The position numbers and the translations under genes are program-made. Below, piece after piece: positions 40,256 through 49,689 of a DNA stretch of 64,000 nucleotides; position 1 is the stretch's first letter; every line of letters begins with the position of its first letter. Where the stretch lies: the NCBI GenBank assembly GCA_910583725.1, contig CAJTXZ010000003.1, forward strand, positions 74,720-138,719, in the 5' to 3' direction. Origin of the DNA: an uncultured Vampirovibrio sp. Its GTDB lineage: Bacteria > Cyanobacteriota > Vampirovibrionia > Gastranaerophilales > Gastranaerophilaceae. The notes below the pieces were generated by a model. That model was not told the origin of the DNA and did no database searches. It saw only the letters and a list, made by a program, of their open reading frames with translations.

Positions 40256-41986
40256 TTAATATATTGTAGATGTATCTTCACCATTTTCCTTTGCAGCCTT
40301 AAATTTGTCAATTTTATCAGCAGTTTCAAGAAGCAGCTGTTCTATTTCTTCAAAAGTTTTGGTCTCACCGTCAATTGAAACTTTAGAGCCATTATTTGCC
40401 GCATCCCAGGCTTTTTGGTAAACATTCAGCTTTTTATAAAGATTATTTATTTGTATCTGTTCCTTACTTGTTAATTCAGTAGTAGTATCTTCATCTTTAG
40501 TCTCATTATTTTTTTCCTCAATTGAATTCTGCGCACTCTTCACAGCAGCCTGCTGCACATTTGCAAGTTTTTCTGGTTCTAAATATTTATTCGCTTTATC
40601 AATTTTAGCTAAAATACCTGCAGGCTCATTCTGTTCTTCACCATTTGCATTGCCATTATTTTTTGCTGCTGCCTTTTGCTCTTCTTTCGTGCCTAAAAGA
40701 TATTCACTGTTTATGCCTGATTGCTGGGCAATTTCTGAATCAGAATCAGTCACATCAAGCTCTCTCAATTTATCTGAAAGCGAAACTCCGTAATTATCAT
40801 AATAGTATCTTTCAAATGCAATTAATTCTTCCGGATTATCTTGTTTTAAAAGACTATCCAATTGCTCCTTAAGGTTTTCGCCGGCCGAAGTTGCTTTCTT
40901 TGCTGCCTCTTTTTTGCTATTTTCATCTATTTCCTTGGCATTACCTTTATCAATATTAGAAACCTTTAATCCAAGAGCTGTACCGCCTGCTATCATGCCG
41001 CCGACAACAAGAGCGCCTGCAGCAACCTTGCCCCAGCCTGGAATTTTACCAATGAATGATGCCAATTTAGAGGTATTCTTTAGACCACCGACAAAAGCCT
41101 TAGCCTTGGCGACTAATACACCGCCGATAGCTGCACCGGCAGCACCACCGCAAAGCGCCCATGTAGAAGAATTGTCTGATTTTTCAACCTCTTTTGGCTT
41201 AACCTTTTGTGTCTTTTCAACATCCTCAATAGCCTTTGCAATTTGGTCGAATTTATATTGCTTTGCAGAGTTTGACGCCAATTCATCTATGGCATCGCTT
41301 TTTTCTTTATTAACAACGTATCCCGTTCTTTCGTCTATCGTTTTACTTTCTGATAATTCTTCCAGTTCTTTTATATATTCATCTGATAAAGCCTGCCCGT
41401 CTTGGTCGGAATTTCCTTCTTGGCCGTCAACTTTGCCGCTCTTATCTTCTTGCTGCCTGGAAGCAAAATAAGCATCTAATATACTCTGATTATAAGCATA
41501 TAATGAATCGATATTTCCGCTCTGAGAACTTCCAGTTATGCCATACTGACTATATGGATTATATGTTCCAGAAACTGCTGCAAATATACTTTGAGGACTT
41601 GATGAGCCGCAATTAATTGACGAAGAAACCGAACCCAGAGCACCGGAGGCGCCAGTATTACCTGTGCCATTGCCCGCACTCGTAGTATCACCAACTGCAC
41701 TGCCTGCATTAGGATCAATCGGGGACATTTTAACAGTGCCACTATTAGGATCATATCCAAAATCCATTCCAAAAACACTGCTTCTCCAGGTAGTACCGCC
41801 TTTTGTATCCATATCCTGAACTATATTTGTTGTCCCGTCTTCATTAGCATAAATACTGTAGCCATTTTGGCTTAATGCCTCAATAACAGGTGCCATAAGA
41901 TTATTTGTGCCGCACGCAAAGGCCATAAGCCGCCCTTGGGCATCTGCCGTTATATTCCTTGCTGTAGCATAATCATATAAGCTCAT
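40256..41986 (-). CDS. Large lineage hypothetical protein (576 aa)
   Basis: A 576-aa protein. The first ~75 residues look globular (MSLYDYATARNITADAQGRL, LMAPVIEALSQNGYSIYANE). A Ser/Gly/Asn-rich low-complexity region (~95-170) follows. A glycine/alanine-rich hydrophobic segment near the middle (CGGAAGAAIGGVLVAKAKAF, then VAAGALVVGGMIAGGTALGL) may insert in membrane. The rest is highly charged helix (KAAAKNNGNANGEEQ). Translation signal: GGAGAG is upstream of the ATG. No domain is recognised. Composition matches the other lineage proteins at 30033 and 37507. Confidence 0.6.
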   Translation of the reverse strand: MSLYDYATARNITADAQGRLMAFACGTNNLMAPVIEALSQNGYSIYANEDGTTNIVQDMDTKGGTTWRSSVFGMDFGYDPNSGTVKMSPIDPNAGSAVGDTTSAGNGTGNTGASGALGSVSSSINCGSSSPQSIFAAVSGTYNPYSQYGITGSSQSGNIDSLYAYNQSILDAYFASRQQEDKSGKVDGQEGNSDQDGQALSDEYIKELEELSESKTIDERTGYVVNKEKSDAIDELASNSAKQYKFDQIAKAIEDVEKTQKVKPKEVEKSDNSSTWALCGGAAGAAIGGVLVAKAKAFVGGLKNTSKLASFIGKIPGWGKVAAGALVVGGMIAGGTALGLKVSNIDKGNAKEIDENSKKEAAKKATSAGENLKEQLDSLLKQDNPEELIAFERYYYDNYGVSLSDKLRELDVTDSDSEIAQQSGINSEYLLGTKEEQKAAAKNNGNANGEEQNEPAGILAKIDKANKYLEPEKLANVQQAAVKSAQNSIEEKNNETKDEDTTTELTSKEQIQINNLYKKLNVYQKAWDAANNGSKVSIDGETKTFEEIEQLLLETADKIDKFKAAKENGEDTSTIY

Positions 41987-42113
41987 TTTCTCTCCTAGTG
42001 TGTTTTATTATCCTCGTACATTAATAAAGTATTTTTATTCATAAAAATTGCTTAAAAAGTATATACAATTTATAAAACCCTTTCTGCCGGAGGATTTTCA
42101 GGGTTAATATTTC

Positions 42114-42147
42114 TTAACATAAAAACAAATTATTTATGTTAACATAA
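42114..42147. promoter_or_regulatory. Palindromic sites at the speB promoter
   Basis: TTATGTTAACATAA (42134-42147) is a perfect 14-bp palindrome ending 5 nt before the speB ATG at 42153. A half-site of the same word, TTAACATAA, lies at 42114-42122, 20 bp away start to start. CATAAT (42143-42148) may be the -10 box. The arrangement suggests a repressor site over the promoter. Confidence 0.45.
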
Positions 42148-42152
42148 TAATT

Positions 42153-42989
42153 ATGCTAAAAGGACCGTTTTTAAGTAAAGATTTTATAGGCGCCGCAGAA
42201 TGCTGGCATGATGCAAAAATTGTAATGATGGGCATGCCCTATGACGGTACCGTTACAAACCGCCCCGGAACAAGATTTGCCCCCCAGCAAATAAGGCTTG
42301 AAAGCGTTGGCATAGAAACATACTCGCCAATCTTTGATAAAGATTTAGAAGACTGCAAATTCTATGATGCAGGCGACTTAGAGCTGCCGTTTGGCAATGC
42401 ACAAAAAGCTCTTAATATAATTAAAGAAAACACCCTTAAAATCTATGATTCCGGAAGAAAAATTTTAGGAATAGGCGGAGAGCATTTGGTTACACTTGCT
42501 GAAATTGAAGCAATAAACGAATACATTAAAAACCTTGCAGTGATTCAGTTTGACGCCCACACGGATTTAAGGGAAGAATACCTTGGCGAAAACCTGACGC
42601 ACTCAGGTGTAATAAAGCAGATTGCAAAAATTGTCGGCTTTGAAAATATTGCCCAAATCGGAATAAGGTCAGGCGAAAAAGAAGAATTCGACTTAATGAA
42701 AACCCACTCCACCCTTAAATTCAACCACAATGAACTTGACAAATTTAAGGATAAAAATATTTTTATCACAATTGACCTTGATGTGCTTGACCCAGGCATT
42801 ATGAGCGGTGTCGGCACTCCTGAAGCAGGCGGCCTAAGCTATATAGAATTAATCAACTGGCTAAAATACCTAAAAAACTTTAATATAATAGGAATTGATG
42901 TTGTAGAACTGGCGCCAGATATTGACACCACAAAAAATTCAACAGCAACAGCCTGCAAATTAATAAGAGAATGCTTAATGCTTCTTTAG
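42153..42989 (+). CDS. speB: Agmatinase (arginase/ureohydrolase family)
   Basis: A 278-aa enzyme that hydrolyses agmatine to putrescine and urea. The two-manganese site residues are all present: His in GGEHLVT, QFDAHTDLR (Asp-x-His-x-Asp) and TIDLDVLDPG (Asp-x-Asp). SGVGTPEAGGLSY is the family C-terminal motif. The N-terminal GMPYDGTVTNRPGTRFAPQQ fits agmatinases better than arginases. The gene stands alone, facing the convergent coaE with a 15-bp overlap of the ends. Its promoter carries palindromes (see 42114). Confidence 0.92.
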   Translation: MLKGPFLSKDFIGAAECWHDAKIVMMGMPYDGTVTNRPGTRFAPQQIRLESVGIETYSPIFDKDLEDCKFYDAGDLELPFGNAQKALNIIKENTLKIYDSGRKILGIGGEHLVTLAEIEAINEYIKNLAVIQFDAHTDLREEYLGENLTHSGVIKQIAKIVGFENIAQIGIRSGEKEEFDLMKTHSTLKFNHNELDKFKDKNIFITIDLDVLDPGIMSGVGTPEAGGLSYIELINWLKYLKNFNIIGIDVVELAPDIDTTKNSTATACKLIRECLMLL

Positions 42990-43544
42990 AATTTCTTTTA
43001 TAAACTTGTCCGTTTTTTGTTTTAGTTCCTCTTCCGTGCCGGAATTTTCTATAACAAAATCCGATAAGGGTGCTTTATATCCTTCATCCGTTTGCGAATT
43101 AACCCTTAAAACCGCATCTTCATAAGATAAATCATTCCTCTTCATAAGCCTTTTAATTCTGATATTTTTATCAGCAGAAATTAGAACAATCTTATCAAAA
43201 TATTTATTAAAACCTGCCTCAAAAAGCAAGGCAGCACTTACAAATACAATCTTTTCCTGCTTATTATTATCAAAAAATTCAATCATTTTATCCAAAATTA
43301 AAGGATAAATAAAATTTTCAAGTTCTTGTTTTAGCTTAATATTCTTAAATATAATGGCGCTTATCTTCCGCCTTTCAAAAGTATTAAATTTTTGTAACAG
43401 AAATTTCTTTAAGTCTGCATTATTCTCATACAAAAAATGTGTTACAAAATCAAGGCATAAAACCTGAAACCCAGTATCTTTCAGGTATTTTTCAAATAAG
43501 CTTTTTCCCGATGCAATATTACCCGTTATTCCGATTTTAAGCAT
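42975..43544 (-). CDS. coaE: Dephospho-CoA kinase
   Basis: A 189-aa kinase that phosphorylates dephospho-CoA in the last step of CoA synthesis. The P-loop GITGNIASGKSLFEKYL is at the N-terminus, followed by DTGFQVLCLDFVTHFLY, then VFVSAALLFEAGFNKYFDKI and RIKRLMKRNDLSYEDAVLRV. Its length is normal. The 3' end overlaps the 3' end of speB. It is read opposite to the BI-1 gene, whose start is 68 bp away. Confidence 0.9.
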   Translation of the reverse strand: MLKIGITGNIASGKSLFEKYLKDTGFQVLCLDFVTHFLYENNADLKKFLLQKFNTFERRKISAIIFKNIKLKQELENFIYPLILDKMIEFFDNNKQEKIVFVSAALLFEAGFNKYFDKIVLISADKNIRIKRLMKRNDLSYEDAVLRVNSQTDEGYKAPLSDFVIENSGTEEELKQKTDKFIKEILKKH

Positions 43545-43612
43545 AGCTTTATTTTACATTAAAATCATAGTATAATCTAATAAACCAATATTTTTAGGGG
43601 AGAATAAATAAT

Positions 43613-44347
43613 ATGACATCAAATCCTATGATGACAGAAAGGGTTTATGAAGGTGTAATCAGCACAGATAAACCCATGACAATAAGCGGCACCATAAATA
43701 AAACAATGGGATTATTAGCTATTGTTGTATTGGTTTCTGCATACACTTGGAACCTTGCAGTAACAGGCTTTGCCGATAAACTCAAGCTCATTATGTATAC
43801 AGGCCTAATAGGAACCCTCATAATGGCTGCCGTTGCACGCCGCATGCCCCAGCATTCAAAACCGCTAAGTATTGCATTTGCAGTATTGGAAGGTTTAACT
43901 TTGGGCGGATTTTCAGCAATATACAACGCAATATACCCAGGCATTGTTGTTCAGGCTATCACAGGCACCTTTGTCAGTATGTTTGTAATGCTGGTATTAT
44001 TCAAGGCCAGGATTATTCGCGCAACCGAACGTTTCAGATCAACCGTATTTACAGCTACTTTATCAATTGCATTATTTTATGTAATCGCACTTGTTTTAAG
44101 TTTATTTCATATAGGCGGTCCGGCGCAGTTGCTCTCATCAGACAGCCCGGTTGGAATAGGCATAAGCGTATTTATTATAATCATCGCGAGTCTTAATTTC
44201 ATCAATAGTTTTGATTACATTGAAACCGGCGCAGAGAGAATGGCTCCAAAATACCTTGAATGGTATGGGGCATTCAGCCTTCTTGCAACCCTAATCTGGC
44301 TGTATGTTGAAATTATAAGTCTCCTTGCCAAACTAAACAGAAGATAA
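43613..44347 (+). CDS. Bax inhibitor-1/YccA-family membrane protein
   Basis: A 244-aa membrane protein with about seven helices. After a ~25-residue polar N-terminus come MGLLAIVVLVSAYTWNLAV, LIMYTGLIGTLIMAAVA, IAFAVLEGLTLGGFSAIYNA, a conserved loop, and SPVGIGISVFIIIIASLNFI. It ends with DYIETGAERMAPKYLEWYGA, which matches the conserved C-terminal D(Y/F)xxI...G...P.xxEWY of this family. YccA/BI-1 proteins are proton-sensitive calcium leak channels or FtsH modulators in some bacteria; an ftsH gene is present at 59014. AGGGGAGAA precedes the ATG. RecJ starts 9 nt after its stop. Confidence 0.85.
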   Translation: MTSNPMMTERVYEGVISTDKPMTISGTINKTMGLLAIVVLVSAYTWNLAVTGFADKLKLIMYTGLIGTLIMAAVARRMPQHSKPLSIAFAVLEGLTLGGFSAIYNAIYPGIVVQAITGTFVSMFVMLVLFKARIIRATERFRSTVFTATLSIALFYVIALVLSLFHIGGPAQLLSSDSPVGIGISVFIIIIASLNFINSFDYIETGAERMAPKYLEWYGAFSLLATLIWLYVEIISLLAKLNRR

Positions 44348-44356
44348 AAAAAATAA

Positions 44357-46699
44357 ATGAAGATCTGGAATACAAAAATTGAATACAAAGCAGACTGCCC
44401 CATAAAAGCTGATGACAGTCTGCTTTTTTCACTTTTAAAATCAAGAGGAATTGAAGAAAAAGATTTTGACGAATTTTTAAACCCGCTTGATAATGAATTG
44501 CAAAGCCCCTATGTTTTTTCTGACATGAAAAAAGCAAAAGAGAGGATAGAAAAAGCAATCGAAAACAAAGAATTAATCCTTATCTGGGGCGATTTTGACG
44601 CCGATGGCGTAACATCAACTTCAATTCTCTACAAAACACTTAAAGCACTTGGTGCAAATTTTGATTACAAAATCCCTGACAGAGAAAAAATGGGCCATGG
44701 AATAAACACAAAATTCCTGCTTCCATACATTGCAAAAAATAAGCCAAAGGTACTTATAACGGTAGATTGCGGCATATCAAATACAAAAGAAATATCTCTT
44801 ATAAAAAACTTTGGCATTGACGTAATTTTAACAGACCACCACAAAGCGCCCGATATTCTGCCTGAAGCCTATGCCATCATAAACCCGAAGGCACAAAATT
44901 CACTAAAAGAAGATTTATCAATTTGCGATATCAAAAAAATCCAGGACCTTGCAGGCGCAGGCGTTGCCCACAAGCTTGCGAGCGCCCTGCTTGAAGATGT
45001 TAACAACGAAGAGTTAAAGAACGAAATACTAGTGCTTGCCTGCGTTGGTACAATCGCAGATGTTGTTCCTCTACTGTATGAAAACAGAACAATTGCAGCA
45101 AAAGGCATTGATTTAATAAATAAGGGCACACACAAAGGTATTAAAGCTTTATTCACCAAAAACAGCAAAACAGAAAACATCACAAGTTATGATATAGCAT
45201 TTATTTTAGCACCAAGAATAAACGCCGCAGGAAGGCTTTCAACCGCCGATTCTTCATTTAAATTACTGACAGAAAATAATGAAACCACATTAAATACCTC
45301 CCTAAAAGAGCTTGATAACTTCAACAAAATAAGGCAAAATCTTTGCGACAATATCTACGCAGAAGCTCTTGATACAATCAACAACGATAAAAATTTCAAA
45401 AAACAAAAAGCTATAATACTATTCAATAAAGATTGGCATATGGGTGTCATTGGAATTGTAGCATCAAAGCTTGTTGAAAAATTTTATAAGCCAGTATTTA
45501 TAATCACACAAGATGAAGACAATATGGCAAGGTGTTCAATCAGAGGAATTGAAGGATATAATATAGCTGAAATCTTAGATGAAAATGCACAATATTTTAC
45601 AGGCGGCTTTGGAGGCCATGCTCTTGCGGGCGGTTTCTCGTTTGATATGGGCCAATATACATTTGATGAGGTAAAAACAGCACTCCTTGAAACATTTGAG
45701 ACCAAAGAAGACACTAAAACAATGGGCCCCAGCCTTGAAATAGATGCAATCCTTGAGGCAAACTCCGTCAATGAAGATTTAATAGAGATAATAAATAAAC
45801 TCGAGCCCACAGGTCAAAATAACCCTGCACCCGTCTTTGGTCTTAAAGATGTTACACTGATTTCCAAAAAAAATATAGGCAAAGAAAACAACCACATAGC
45901 ATTCAAAGGAAAAAAAGATAATTGCGAGCTTAATTGCGTATGGTGGAAGCACTCTGACATTGCTGTAATAGAAAATGAAAAATTCGACCTTGCATTTAGC
46001 CCTAAGATAAACACATTTAATGGCGAAACAACAATAAAACTCTATACCGTGGATGTAAAATCAGAAAAGGACTGCTGCACACGCGATACAGAGCTTAAAT
46101 TCTATGACCACAGAATGAAAACAGGCATTTTAGCCCAAATTGAAGAATATGTTCAAAGGCCAAATGTAGATATAGATATTTTTGCAAAAAAAATAAAAAC
46201 AAAAGCTCTGTTTAAAAATTACCCTGCAATATCATCAAAAATTGCCCAAAACAAATATGGTGCAGAGGATTTGATGTTCTTTGATTACCCATACAACTTA
46301 ACAAAATTTAAAGAAATATTGAATAAAAAAAACGGAAAAATTCACCTAATGAAGGAAGAATTTGACGAAAACATTGAAGATTACATAAAACAGTTAATCG
46401 GTATGCTTAAATTTTCAACAAACAGTAAAAACGGCGAAATTTCCATAGAAAACTTTAGCGAAATGATTGGCGTAAGTGAAAATTTTATAAACTTATCACT
46501 TGAAATACTTGAAGATTTAGGCTCGCTTGAAATCCTGGATGTTGATAAAATAAGATTTTTAACCCCGCCGCATATGGAAAACTTCTACAATCACAAATTA
46601 TACGAAGATTTAAATTCAGAATTCAGCAAAATCATTAAATTTAAAAAATATATCACCCAGGCAAACCTGAGTGATATAGAAAATCTTATTAATAACTAA
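44357..46699 (+). CDS. recJ: Single-stranded-DNA exonuclease RecJ
   Basis: A 780-aa 5'-to-3' single-strand exonuclease in RecF-type recombination and mismatch repair. The DHH domain has WGDFDADGVTSTSILY (motif I, metal-binding Asps), ITVDCGISN, ILTDHHKAPDILP (the DHH motif) and ACVGTIADVVPL. DHHA1 follows with GGFGGHALAGGFSF. The C-terminal ~200 residues add an extra domain ending in VSENFINLSLEILEDLGSLE, like a winged helix, common in long RecJ proteins. It follows the BI-1 gene by 9 nt. Confidence 0.95.
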   Translation: MKIWNTKIEYKADCPIKADDSLLFSLLKSRGIEEKDFDEFLNPLDNELQSPYVFSDMKKAKERIEKAIENKELILIWGDFDADGVTSTSILYKTLKALGANFDYKIPDREKMGHGINTKFLLPYIAKNKPKVLITVDCGISNTKEISLIKNFGIDVILTDHHKAPDILPEAYAIINPKAQNSLKEDLSICDIKKIQDLAGAGVAHKLASALLEDVNNEELKNEILVLACVGTIADVVPLLYENRTIAAKGIDLINKGTHKGIKALFTKNSKTENITSYDIAFILAPRINAAGRLSTADSSFKLLTENNETTLNTSLKELDNFNKIRQNLCDNIYAEALDTINNDKNFKKQKAIILFNKDWHMGVIGIVASKLVEKFYKPVFIITQDEDNMARCSIRGIEGYNIAEILDENAQYFTGGFGGHALAGGFSFDMGQYTFDEVKTALLETFETKEDTKTMGPSLEIDAILEANSVNEDLIEIINKLEPTGQNNPAPVFGLKDVTLISKKNIGKENNHIAFKGKKDNCELNCVWWKHSDIAVIENEKFDLAFSPKINTFNGETTIKLYTVDVKSEKDCCTRDTELKFYDHRMKTGILAQIEEYVQRPNVDIDIFAKKIKTKALFKNYPAISSKIAQNKYGAEDLMFFDYPYNLTKFKEILNKKNGKIHLMKEEFDENIEDYIKQLIGMLKFSTNSKNGEISIENFSEMIGVSENFINLSLEILEDLGSLEILDVDKIRFLTPPHMENFYNHKLYEDLNSEFSKIIKFKKYITQANLSDIENLINN

Positions 46700-46700
46700 A

Positions 46701-47156
46701 TTAGTCAATATTGTTATTTAGCATTTTTTTCATCTTATCGACATTTTTAATCTTCTTTTGAAGAGCTTTGTATTCCTTTTTTAATATACTAAGTTCAGCC
46801 TTTTTATTGTTGAGTTCATTCTCTTTTGTTTCAACAAGGGTTTTGCAGTTTGCAAGCTGCTCCCTTATATCAACTTGAGCAGATTCAAGGTCATTTACAG
46901 CACTCTTAAACTTTTCATTTGAAAAAGACTCGGAAGAGTTTTGTTTATTAACAGCATTATTAATAGCAGGCTCTTTTTTGGCTTCATTTATTGCCTCGCT
47001 TTTTATATCAGCCTTTATTTGGCTAGTTTCAGCCTTAACCTCATTTTTAACAGCGTTGTTATTAAAAACAGCTTCCTCTGCAAATACAGAGCTGGCAGCA
47101 AGTACAAAAACGCAAGATAGGGCTAAAAAATTTTTGGCATTTAATATTTTAAACAT
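46701..47156 (-). CDS. Secreted coiled-coil protein (151 aa)
   Basis: A 151-aa protein with a signal peptide (LNAKNFLALSCVFVLAASSVFA) and a mature part made of Asn/Lys/Glu-rich sequence. The last ~80 residues are a strong coiled coil (KSAVNDLESAQVDIREQLAN, ELNNKKAELSILKKEYKALQ). AGGAGAG precedes the ATG. The stop is one base from the recJ stop on the other strand. No domain; likely periplasmic or surface, role unknown. Confidence 0.65.
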   Translation of the reverse strand: MFKILNAKNFLALSCVFVLAASSVFAEEAVFNNNAVKNEVKAETSQIKADIKSEAINEAKKEPAINNAVNKQNSSESFSNEKFKSAVNDLESAQVDIREQLANCKTLVETKENELNNKKAELSILKKEYKALQKKIKNVDKMKKMLNNNID

Positions 47157-47242
47157 AACTCTCTCCTTATTATTAACAAAACATATCTTGTTAAAATCCG
47201 TATAACATAATACTACAAGGAGAAAAGAGCTTTTGTCAAATA

Positions 47243-47425
47243 TTAAATATCCTCAATCCATATGGCATTAACCGGGCAAACAAGCGCAGCATCAATGCAA
47301 TCCTGTTCATTACCATTAATTTGAGAATCATTCACATGGGCTATAACATCAACAGAAAAAACATCCGAATTAATAGCCTCGCACGCACCGCATGCAACAC
47401 AGCCATCCATTATACAAACATTCAT
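47243..47425 (-). CDS. Ferredoxin, single [4Fe-4S]
   Basis: A 60-aa protein. Cys9, Cys12, Cys15 (GCVACGACEA) and Cys50 (ALVCPVNAI) form one [4Fe-4S] site in the single-cluster ferredoxin layout, with the second cluster lost. It would carry electrons for fermentative or radical SAM enzymes. AAGGAG precedes the ATG. It is monocistronic. Confidence 0.92.
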   Translation of the reverse strand: MNVCIMDGCVACGACEAINSDVFSVDVIAHVNDSQINGNEQDCIDAALVCPVNAIWIEDI

Positions 47426-47852
47426 TATAAAATCTCCTTATCAAATTTCAAAGACATTTTATAAAAGATAAATGCAAAATAAATCGCCCGACACGCCACT
47501 GTCATGTTTATTTAATAATTAATATCAAAATCAAGAACACAGCGTGGAAACGCTGCGCCTAAAGGCATAACAGAGCGCGCTGACACTAAAACTACCGCCA
47601 ATCGGGAGAATGTGCCGTGCAACAGCCTATAAACCCACGGCAAGTAACAAAGCAGCGCCCCACTCTGCCGAGCAAAAGTGACTAGATGACACGTGTAGCG
47701 ACAGAAAAGAGGGCTCTAAGCCGTGCCCGCCAAATACATACAAATCCGCGAGGAGCAAGCAGCGCACCGCAGCTGAGGGCGAAAGCAGGCTTGCAAAGAG
47801 CAAGAATGCGTGCCCGTTAAACGCGAGGAGCAAGCAGCGCACCAAAAATTAT
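47426..47852. repeat. GC-richer gene-free island with direct repeats and hairpins
   Basis: The 22-bp CGCGAGGAGCAAGCAGCGCACC... word occurs at 47747-47768 and again at 47822-47843, each copy preceded by a GTGCCCG word. Hairpins include CAGCGT-GGAA-ACGCTG (47540-47555), GCCTAAAGGC (47557-47566) and GCCGTG (47614-47619) with CACGGC (47636-47641). No credible gene is present. Base composition is clearly richer in G and C than all flanks. It may be a structured RNA or a piece of foreign DNA. Confidence 0.5.
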
Positions 47853-48167
47853 TTACGCACTTTTTTCTAAAAAGCGTCTACACTGCAGCCTTACATCATA
47901 TCCAAGAATAGTCCCCAATATAAAATCTTCCTCAATAGAAAGCTCATTTAAGGGCTTAACTGCAATTTTTTTAATAACCTGAATACATTCTTTCACCCCA
48001 AAAAATATATTTGTTTTTCCTTCGCAAACATCTTGCAGCACAAAGTGCATCTTTTCTTTCTCTAATTTTTTCACAATCCTTTCACGTAAAAAATCATCAC
48101 ATGTTATAAGTGCCACAGGTTTTGTGCCCTTTGACACTTCGTATAAATAAGTATTAAAAATCCTCAT
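47853..48167 (-). CDS. DUF2023-like protein
   Basis: A 104-aa protein. The order MRIFNTYLYEVSKGTKPVAL, then ERIVKKLEKEKMHFVLQDV, KTNIFFGVKECIQVI, and EEDFILGTILGYDVRLQCRR fits DUF2023, whose members have an NVFFG motif and a C-terminal EDFILGxLLGYD...QC motif. DUF2023 proteins are small and of unknown function and are often encoded near flavodoxins; here a ferredoxin gene lies downstream beyond the repeat island. The ribosome binding site is weak (TTAGGG). The family name is recalled from motif order only. Confidence 0.65.
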   Translation of the reverse strand: MRIFNTYLYEVSKGTKPVALITCDDFLRERIVKKLEKEKMHFVLQDVCEGKTNIFFGVKECIQVIKKIAVKPLNELSIEEDFILGTILGYDVRLQCRRFLEKSA

Positions 48168-48273
48168 CCCTAAATTCCAAACTTCATCTTCTGATTACAA
48201 AAGACGGGAAATTTAAAGAAATGTTTCTAAAAAGAAAGGCTGCGAATAATTTACGCAGCCTGTTAAAATTATT

Positions 48274-49689
48274 TTATTCATGCTTTTTGTTTCTGAATAA
48301 TACCCTTAAGCCCGCCTTAAAATAATTCTTAAATTCATTAATATTCCTTATTCCAAAAAGCATCATAAGAATATATGGAACCCTAATATAATACTCTCTT
48401 ACAGCCTTTTTATGTAATTCAAAAACCCTTTCTTTGGTTAAATGGTGCGTATTTACACTTGGGTAGAAATACGGCATATCATAATTTAAATCACCAAGGT
48501 TATGTTCCTTAACATAATCATAAAATCTTGAACCGCAAAGCGCTGTTGCAGTATAATAGCTCACAAAATGGGTATTTAATTTCTTTGAAAACTCAATGGT
48601 TTCACGGGCTGTTTCTTCGCTCTCCCATGGAAGCCCCAAAACATAGTAGGCATAAACCTTTATCCCCTTTTTCTTAAAAAGTTTAACAGTATTTTTAATA
48701 TCATTAAGTGTAATTTTCTTACCCATCTTATCAAGCATTAATTGCGACCCGCTCTCAATACCAATTGAAACCAGCTTGCACCCGGCTTTTTTCATTAAAT
48801 CAACCGTATCAGAATCAGCAGTATCAGCCCTTGAATTAGTAGAAAATGTAATCTTAAGCCCTGATTCTATAATAGCATTGCAAAGTTTATGCACCCACTC
48901 TTTATCAAGGTTGAAAATATCAGACCAGAAAATAAAATTCTTTATACCGTATTTTTCATAGCATTCTCTAATTTCCCCAAGGATATTCTCCGGGCTTCTG
49001 TATCTAACCTTTGCACCTGATACAGGCGTTGCAAGACAAAAGAAACAATGAAAAGGACAACCTCTTGAAACCTTAATAACAGCCTGCACCTCATTTGTAT
49101 CAGGGCGTCTGTAAATATTGTTATCCACTAAATCTCTTGCAGGATAAGGAAGTTTATCTAATTCATTATTAAACAGCCGTTTTTCATTTGATAAAATTTC
49201 ACTATTACACCTATAAGTTATTCCCAAAATATCCTTATAATCTTTTCCTGATAATATTTCTTCAAGCGTTAATTCGGCTTCGCCCATAATTGCAATATCA
49301 AGAGCCTGAAACTTTTCAAGTGTTTCTTTAGCTAAAACATTAAAATGTGCACCCTTTGCAATAGTTATAATTTCAGGATATTTTTCTTTGACTATAGCTA
49401 AGGGCGCTAAATCATTATTTAAAGTGGGCGTTGCAGCATTTAAAAGTAAATATTTGGGCTTAAATTCTTCAATATCTCGTAATAAATCCTGACAAGTCTC
49501 ATTCTTAAGACTGTAGTCCTTAATTTTAGGCTCCAGGCCTGCACGCCTTGAGATTGAAGCAAGATACATTAAATCAGAGGGCGGAAGAGGCGGTATAACA
49601 ATTAAGTCATCGGTCGGCTGTTGACATCTGTCCTCTCTGTTCATAACAGGAGAAGGCGGATATATTAACAATATTCTATCTTTTTCCAT
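48274..49689 (-). CDS. B12-binding-domain radical SAM protein
   Basis: A 471-aa protein. The N-terminal ~140 residues are a cobalamin-binding-type domain (RILLIYPPSPVMNREDRCQQ, PPLPPSDLMYLASISRRAGL, IAKGAHFNVLAKETLE). The radical SAM motif follows as VSRGCPFHCFFCLATPVSGA, with the CxxxCxxC cysteines, then SIGIESGSQLMLDKMGKKIT and YYVLGLPWESEETARETI. The C-terminus is helical. This is the layout of the large B12-dependent radical SAM class (methylations, ring rearrangements). Its start overlaps the end of the SDR gene by 14 nt. The substrate is unknown. Confidence 0.9.
   Translation of the reverse strand: MEKDRILLIYPPSPVMNREDRCQQPTDDLIVIPPLPPSDLMYLASISRRAGLEPKIKDYSLKNETCQDLLRDIEEFKPKYLLLNAATPTLNNDLAPLAIVKEKYPEIITIAKGAHFNVLAKETLEKFQALDIAIMGEAELTLEEILSGKDYKDILGITYRCNSEILSNEKRLFNNELDKLPYPARDLVDNNIYRRPDTNEVQAVIKVSRGCPFHCFFCLATPVSGAKVRYRSPENILGEIRECYEKYGIKNFIFWSDIFNLDKEWVHKLCNAIIESGLKITFSTNSRADTADSDTVDLMKKAGCKLVSIGIESGSQLMLDKMGKKITLNDIKNTVKLFKKKGIKVYAYYVLGLPWESEETARETIEFSKKLNTHFVSYYTATALCGSRFYDYVKEHNLGDLNYDMPYFYPSVNTHHLTKERVFELHKKAVREYYIRVPYILMMLFGIRNINEFKNYFKAGLRVLFRNKKHE

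Noticed and set aside
40914..41471. 185-aa plus-strand frame
   Set aside because: It is the complement of the low-complexity part of the 576-aa gene and has a repetitive Ala/Pro composition typical of shadows.
47627..47845. 72-aa minus-strand frame in the GC-richer island
   Set aside because: It is hydrophobic and Leu/Ser-rich by composition and generated by the repeats; no start signal.
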